A stretch of 64,000 nucleotides of DNA from assembly GCA_035556195.1 (NCBI GenBank), contig DATMFK010000001.1, forward strand, positions 124,001-188,000, in the 5' to 3' direction. Of this stretch, positions 60,254 through 64,000 are shown piece by piece. The stretch comes from G016756615 sp035556195 (lineage in GTDB: Bacteria > Pseudomonadota > Alphaproteobacteria > Rhizobiales > Rhizobiaceae). A program made the position numbers and the translations under genes. Each line of letters opens with the position of its first letter. Position 1 is the stretch's first letter. The notes beneath the pieces were generated by a model that was not told the DNA's origin, made no database searches, and worked only from the letters and a program-made list of their open reading frames with translations.

Positions 60254-61723
60254 CTACCGCGCCGCGGCAAGGATGGCGTCGCAGTCGAGATGCTTCTCGA
60301 GATGATCGGCGATCGCGTCGAGCGCCCTTTCGAGTTCGGCGCGATAGTCGATGCCGCCGCCGGAGACGCCCAAGCTTTCCAGGAACTTGGCGCGGAATGC
60401 ATCGGCGCCGAACAGCCCGTGGAGATATGTCCCGAAGACCTTGCCGTCGGGCGAGGTCGCGCCGTCATCGACATTGTCGATCACCGCCACCGGACGCAGG
60501 CAGTCGGGACCTGTCGTGCGGCCGAGATGGATCTCGTAACCGTGAAGCGGCGTCGCGAAGCGCACCGAGCGCGCGGCAACGTTGCGCACGATCTTTTCAG
60601 GCTCCATCACCGTCTCGACATCGAGCAGTCCGAGACCCGGCGTTTCCCGCGCCGTCCCCTCTATGCCGTGGGGATCGCGGACCACGCGACCCAGCATCTG
60701 ATATCCGCCGCAGAGGCCGACGACATGGCCGCCGCGACGGCGATGCTCGGCGAGATCCGTGTCCCAGCCATTCTCGCGAAAGCGCTGAAGGTCGCCGATC
60801 GTCGATTTGGAGCCGGGGATCACAACCAGTCCGGCATCGGTCGGAAGCCTCCGGCCCGGCGGCACGAAGGCGACCTCGATCCGCGGTTCGGCCCGAAGCG
60901 GATCCAGGTCGTCGAAATTGGCGATGCGATCGAGCATCGGCACGGCGACCTTGAGCGCGCGTGCCTCGCCGGAAGCCAGTCGCTCCAGGATGACGGAATC
61001 CTCGGAAGGCAGAAGAGCGGCTTCCTTGAGCCAGGGCACGATGCCGAAGCAGCGCCAGCCCGTAAAGTCGTGGATCGCGGTGAGACCGCTATCGAACAGG
61101 CTTGGATCGCCACGGAACTTGTTGATGAGATAGCCGACGACCATCCGCCGGTCCTCCTCCGGCAGGATGAGATGCGTGCCCGCTACGGAAGCGATCACCC
61201 CTCCGCGATCGATGTCGCCGACGAGGATCACGGGGCAATCGACACGCGTGGCGAAGCCCATATTCGCGATATCGCGAGCGCGCAGATTGATCTCGGCCGG
61301 CGATCCCGCCCCTTCGACGACGACCAGGTCGGCGCCCTCGCCCACCTTGCGCCAGGAATCCAGCACCGCATCCATCAGCTTGGGCTTGAGGTTCTGGTAG
61401 TCGCGCGCCTTCGCCTGGCCGAACACCCTTCCCTGGACCACGATCTGGGCGCCGATATCGCTCTGCGGCTTGAGCAGCACGGGATTCATGTGGATCGATG
61501 GCGCGACCCCGCAGGCTATCGCCTGTAGCCACTGCGCCCGACCGATCTCGCCGCCGCGGGCCTCGCCTGGAATGTCGGCGACAGCGGCGTTGTTCGACAT
61601 GTTTTGCGGCTTGAAGGGGCGCACGCTTAGGCCCCGGTTGCGTGCCATGCGGCAGAGCCCGGCGACAAGCACGGTCTTGCCGACATCCGAACCCGTTCCC
61701 TGGAGCATGATCGCCTTGGCCAT
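60254..61723 (-). CDS. cobQ: Cobyric acid synthase
   Basis: 489 residues. N-terminal ATPase domain opens MAKAIMLQGTGSDVGKTVLVAG with the P-loop-like GTGSDVGKT; RVFGQAKARDYQNLKPKLMDAVLDSW and VVEGAGSPAEINLRARDIANMGFA are CobQ blocks. The C-terminal glutamine amidotransferase has the nucleophile Cys in VGLCGGYQMLGRVV (about 338) and the His in FGTYLHGLFG. Amidates adenosylcobyrinic acid a,c-diamide at four side chains in cobalamin synthesis. Single gene; no cobalamin riboswitch motif was seen in the 193 bases upstream. Confidence 0.96.
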   Translation of the reverse strand: MAKAIMLQGTGSDVGKTVLVAGLCRMARNRGLSVRPFKPQNMSNNAAVADIPGEARGGEIGRAQWLQAIACGVAPSIHMNPVLLKPQSDIGAQIVVQGRVFGQAKARDYQNLKPKLMDAVLDSWRKVGEGADLVVVEGAGSPAEINLRARDIANMGFATRVDCPVILVGDIDRGGVIASVAGTHLILPEEDRRMVVGYLINKFRGDPSLFDSGLTAIHDFTGWRCFGIVPWLKEAALLPSEDSVILERLASGEARALKVAVPMLDRIANFDDLDPLRAEPRIEVAFVPPGRRLPTDAGLVVIPGSKSTIGDLQRFRENGWDTDLAEHRRRGGHVVGLCGGYQMLGRVVRDPHGIEGTARETPGLGLLDVETVMEPEKIVRNVAARSVRFATPLHGYEIHLGRTTGPDCLRPVAVIDNVDDGATSPDGKVFGTYLHGLFGADAFRAKFLESLGVSGGGIDYRAELERALDAIADHLEKHLDCDAILAAAR

Positions 61724-61916
61724 GGATGCTGCCTAGCCGACCCGCCGCGCGCTCGCAACGATTTCGCCCGGGAACCAGCCAATGTGTGCAGGCATAGACC
61801 AACCGCGGCGACCGTTTCCGCATATTCGCACAGCCGTTCCGCAATGGCTCGGATTGCACGACGACGTCATTGATCTAGACTGCGCGGTAGAAATGCAGGA
61901 CGATAGGGAGGCCGCC

Positions 61917-63092
61917 ATGGACGCCGCATTGGATGCGACCGGTGGGCAATTCGAGCTCAACGAGGACCAGCGCGCCATACAGGAGATGGCGGGGGCTTTC
62001 GCCGCCGATCGTGTCGCGCCCCACGCATTGGACTGGGACAAGAACAAGCATTTCCCCGCTGACGTGATCCGCGAGACGGGTCCGCTCGGATTCGGCGGCA
62101 TTTATGTACGCGACGATGTCGGCGGCTCGGCCCTCGGCCGGCTCGACGCCGTCCTGATTTTCGAGGCACTGTCCAAGGCCTGCCCGGCTTTCTCGTCCTT
62201 CATCTCGATCCACAATATGGCCGCGTGGATGATCGACACGTTCGGCAATGAGGAGCAGCGTCAGCGCTTCCTGCCGAAACTCACCTCGATGGAATGGTTG
62301 GCGAGCTATTGTCTGACCGAACCCGGTTCGGGATCGGACGCGGCCGCGCTGAAGACGCGAGCCGTTCGCAGCGGCGGCAACGGCAGCGACTACGTGCTGA
62401 ACGGCGCTAAGCAATTCATCTCGGGCGCCGGGGACAGCGACGTCTATGTCGCCATGGTCAGAACCGGCGAGGACGGACCGAAGGGAATCTCCACCCTCGT
62501 GATTCCTGGGGATGCCCCCGGACTTTCCTTCGGAGCGAACGAAAGCAAGATGGGTTGGCATATGCAGTCCACCCGCCAGGTGATCTTCGAGGATTGCAAG
62601 GTCCCGGCGGAAAACCTGCTCACCGGCGAAGGGGCTGGGTTTCGCATCGCCATGGCCGGTCTCGACGGCGGCCGGCTGAACATCGCCGCCTGCTCCCTCG
62701 GCGGCGCGCAGGCTGCATTCGAAAAAGCCCTGACCTATGCCGGCGAGCGCTCGGCCTTCGGCCAGAAGATCAATCAGTTCCAGGCGCTGCAGTTCAAGCT
62801 AGCCGACATGGAGACCGAAATGCAGGCGGCGCGCCTGCTTCTGTACACCGCCGCGTCGAAGCTCGACCGCAAGGAACATGACGCCTCGAAATGGTCGGCC
62901 ATGGCCAAGCGCTTCGTCACCGACAAGGGCTTCGAGATCGCCAACGACGCGCTGCAGATCCATGGCGGCTATGGCTATCTCCACGATTATGGCGTGGAAA
63001 AACTGGTCCGCGACCTGCGCGTCCATCAGATTCTCGAAGGCACCAACGAGATCATGCGCGTGATCATCGCGCGCCATCTGGTCGGCCGCTGA
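61917..63092 (+). CDS. Acyl-CoA dehydrogenase, isobutyryl-CoA dehydrogenase-like
   Basis: 391 residues from ATG 61917 (GGGAGG five bases upstream). FAD/acyl-CoA contacts WLASYCLTEPGSGSDAAALKT (about 124-144) and the catalytic Glu in HQILEGTNEIMRVIIARH (about 373-390); the block QALQFKLADMETEMQAARLLLY precedes it. With 3-hydroxyisobutyrate dehydrogenase directly downstream, oxidation of isobutyryl-CoA in valine catabolism is the best call; a short branched-chain dehydrogenase is the alternative. Confidence 0.9.
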   Translation: MDAALDATGGQFELNEDQRAIQEMAGAFAADRVAPHALDWDKNKHFPADVIRETGPLGFGGIYVRDDVGGSALGRLDAVLIFEALSKACPAFSSFISIHNMAAWMIDTFGNEEQRQRFLPKLTSMEWLASYCLTEPGSGSDAAALKTRAVRSGGNGSDYVLNGAKQFISGAGDSDVYVAMVRTGEDGPKGISTLVIPGDAPGLSFGANESKMGWHMQSTRQVIFEDCKVPAENLLTGEGAGFRIAMAGLDGGRLNIAACSLGGAQAAFEKALTYAGERSAFGQKINQFQALQFKLADMETEMQAARLLLYTAASKLDRKEHDASKWSAMAKRFVTDKGFEIANDALQIHGGYGYLHDYGVEKLVRDLRVHQILEGTNEIMRVIIARHLVGR

Positions 63093-63112
63093 AGCAAACC
63101 TGGAGGAAATAA

Positions 63113-63994
63113 ATGACGACGATCGCTTTCATCGGCCTCGGCAACATGGGCAATCCCATGGCCGCGAATTTGGTCAAGGCCGGCCATACCGTCCTTGGAT
63201 TCGATCTCGTGCCGGAGAACCTGGAGGTCGCCCGCGGGCATGGCGTGGCGATTGCCGCCGATGCTGGCGCTGCCGTCAAGGAAGCCGAGGTGGTCGTCAC
63301 CATGCTGCCGGCCGGCAAGCATGTTCTCTCGGTCTACGAGGAGATCGCTCCGCAGGCCGCCAAGGGCGCGCTGTTCATCGATTGCTCGACGATCGACGTG
63401 GACTCCGCACGCAAGGCCCACGCTATCGCTGCCGGCTACGGCCTGGCCTCCATCGACGCGCCCGTCTCCGGCGGCACGGGCGGTGCCGCCGCGGGAACGC
63501 TGACCTTCATGGCCGGTGGCTCGAAGGAGGCTTTCGCCAAGGCCGAGCCGATCCTGCAGCCAATGGCCGGCAGGATCGTCCATTGCGGCGATGCCGGGGC
63601 CGGCCAGGCCGCCAAGATCTGCAACAACATGATCCTCGGGATTTCGATGATCGGCGTCGGCGAAGCGTTCGTCCTGGCCGAGAAGCTCGGGCTCTCCCAT
63701 CAGGCGCTGTTCGACGTGGCGTCCACCTCTTCGGGCCAGTGCTGGTCTCTCACCACTTACTGCCCCGTACCGGGCCCCGTGCCCGCATCGCCCGCGAATC
63801 GCGACTACAAACCCGGCTTCGCGGCGGCGCTCATGCTCAAGGATCTCAAGCTCGCCCAGGAAGCCGCGCAGGCGACCGGTGCGGCCACGCCGCTCGGGGC
63901 CGAGGCGACCCAGCTCTATGCCTTGTTCAACGCAGCCGGCCACGGCGGCACGGATTTTTCCGGTATCATCCGGTTCCTGCGCGGAGAGCGGTGA
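63113..63994 (+). CDS. mmsB: 3-hydroxyisobutyrate dehydrogenase
   Basis: 293 residues, complete within the window. NAD site IAFIGLGNMGNPMAANLVKAG (4-24), substrate motif DAPVSGGTGGAAAGTLTFMAGG (about 118-139), and the catalytic Lys in GAGQAAKICNNM (about 170). Oxidises 3-hydroxyisobutyrate to methylmalonate semialdehyde in valine breakdown. Twenty bases after the acyl-CoA dehydrogenase, with GGAGG before the ATG. Further valine genes probably lie beyond the right edge. Confidence 0.95.
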   Translation: MTTIAFIGLGNMGNPMAANLVKAGHTVLGFDLVPENLEVARGHGVAIAADAGAAVKEAEVVVTMLPAGKHVLSVYEEIAPQAAKGALFIDCSTIDVDSARKAHAIAAGYGLASIDAPVSGGTGGAAAGTLTFMAGGSKEAFAKAEPILQPMAGRIVHCGDAGAGQAAKICNNMILGISMIGVGEAFVLAEKLGLSHQALFDVASTSSGQCWSLTTYCPVPGPVPASPANRDYKPGFAAALMLKDLKLAQEAAQATGAATPLGAEATQLYALFNAAGHGGTDFSGIIRFLRGER

Positions 63995-64000
63995 GACAGA

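Noticed and set aside
61724..61916. Cobalamin riboswitch upstream of cobQ
   Set aside because: I looked for a B12-box-like sequence and long pairing in this 193-base gap and saw none.
1..64000. CRISPR array, tRNA or rRNA genes, insertion sequences, prophage
   Set aside because: No regularly spaced direct repeats, no cloverleaf with a recognisable T-loop in the gaps I read, and no transposase or phage protein among the convincing genes. A covariance-model scan was not possible.

Overview
The window is a dense, GC-rich bacterial chromosome segment with about 60 genes and no phage, transposase, CRISPR, tRNA or rRNA that I could see. It looks like an alphaproteobacterium of the Hyphomicrobiales (rhizobial relatives such as Phyllobacteriaceae). 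The evidence is a RirA-type iron regulator beside a hmuPSTUV haem uptake operon, the AcpXL/LpxXL very-long-chain fatty acid cluster for lipid A, a phasin with a TGCA-rich PhaR-type operator, and short palindromic intergenic repeats of rhizobial style.

Left part (1-11.8 kb): an HMG-CoA-centred catabolic locus. A minus-strand operon encodes HMG-CoA lyase, a class III CoA-transferase and an enoyl-CoA hydratase. Divergent from it are a GAF/PucR-type regulator and a class II (degradative type) HMG-CoA reductase, with a MaoC hydratase nearby. Together they would bring mevalonate, free hydroxymethylglutarate or 3-methylglutaconyl-CoA to HMG-CoA and split it to acetyl-CoA and acetoacetate. Then come an alpha/beta hydrolase, a DUF445 membrane protein, a phasin and a GNAT acetyltransferase; the last two share a 15-base operator-like sequence.

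Iron/haem block (11.9-20.2 kb): rirA, then hmuV-hmuU-hmuT-hmuS-hmuP on the minus strand, diverging from a TonB-dependent haem receptor, two small unknown genes and an IsdG/HmuQ-type haem monooxygenase. Perfect TGA-N9-TCA iron boxes precede rirA and lie in the hmuP/receptor divergent promoter.

Middle (20.4-37.7 kb): putA with divergent Lrp-type putR, a di-haem peroxidase with a small membrane-anchored partner, a KdgK-type kinase, two small redox cassettes each with a regulator (FAD oxidoreductase/SnoaL/AraC and SDR/SnoaL/HxlR), gabD-galM, an AEC transporter, a METTL20-like methyltransferase and a secreted histidine phosphatase.

Lipid A block (37.9-42.7 kb): acpXL, two ketosynthases (the first lacking its catalytic residues), a zinc-type dehydrogenase and lpxXL; the fabZ I would expect between acpXL and the ketosynthases is absent. 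It converges with a three-subunit molybdenum oxidoreductase resembling cytoplasmic sulfite dehydrogenase SoeABC.

Right part (47.5-64 kb): an L,D-transpeptidase; a Tat-exported flavin amine oxidase followed by a secreted cytochrome c and a secreted RidA, closed by a strong terminator; then an M20 amidohydrolase and a complete peptide-type ABC transporter with fused ATPases; a TerB protein, a TauE/SafE permease, an AraC regulator, a VOC protein, cobyric acid synthase, and a valine-catabolism pair (acyl-CoA dehydrogenase and 3-hydroxyisobutyrate dehydrogenase). The exported amine oxidase/cytochrome c/RidA unit and the HMG-CoA funnel are the most interesting systems. All functional calls come from reading motifs by eye; no database search was possible.
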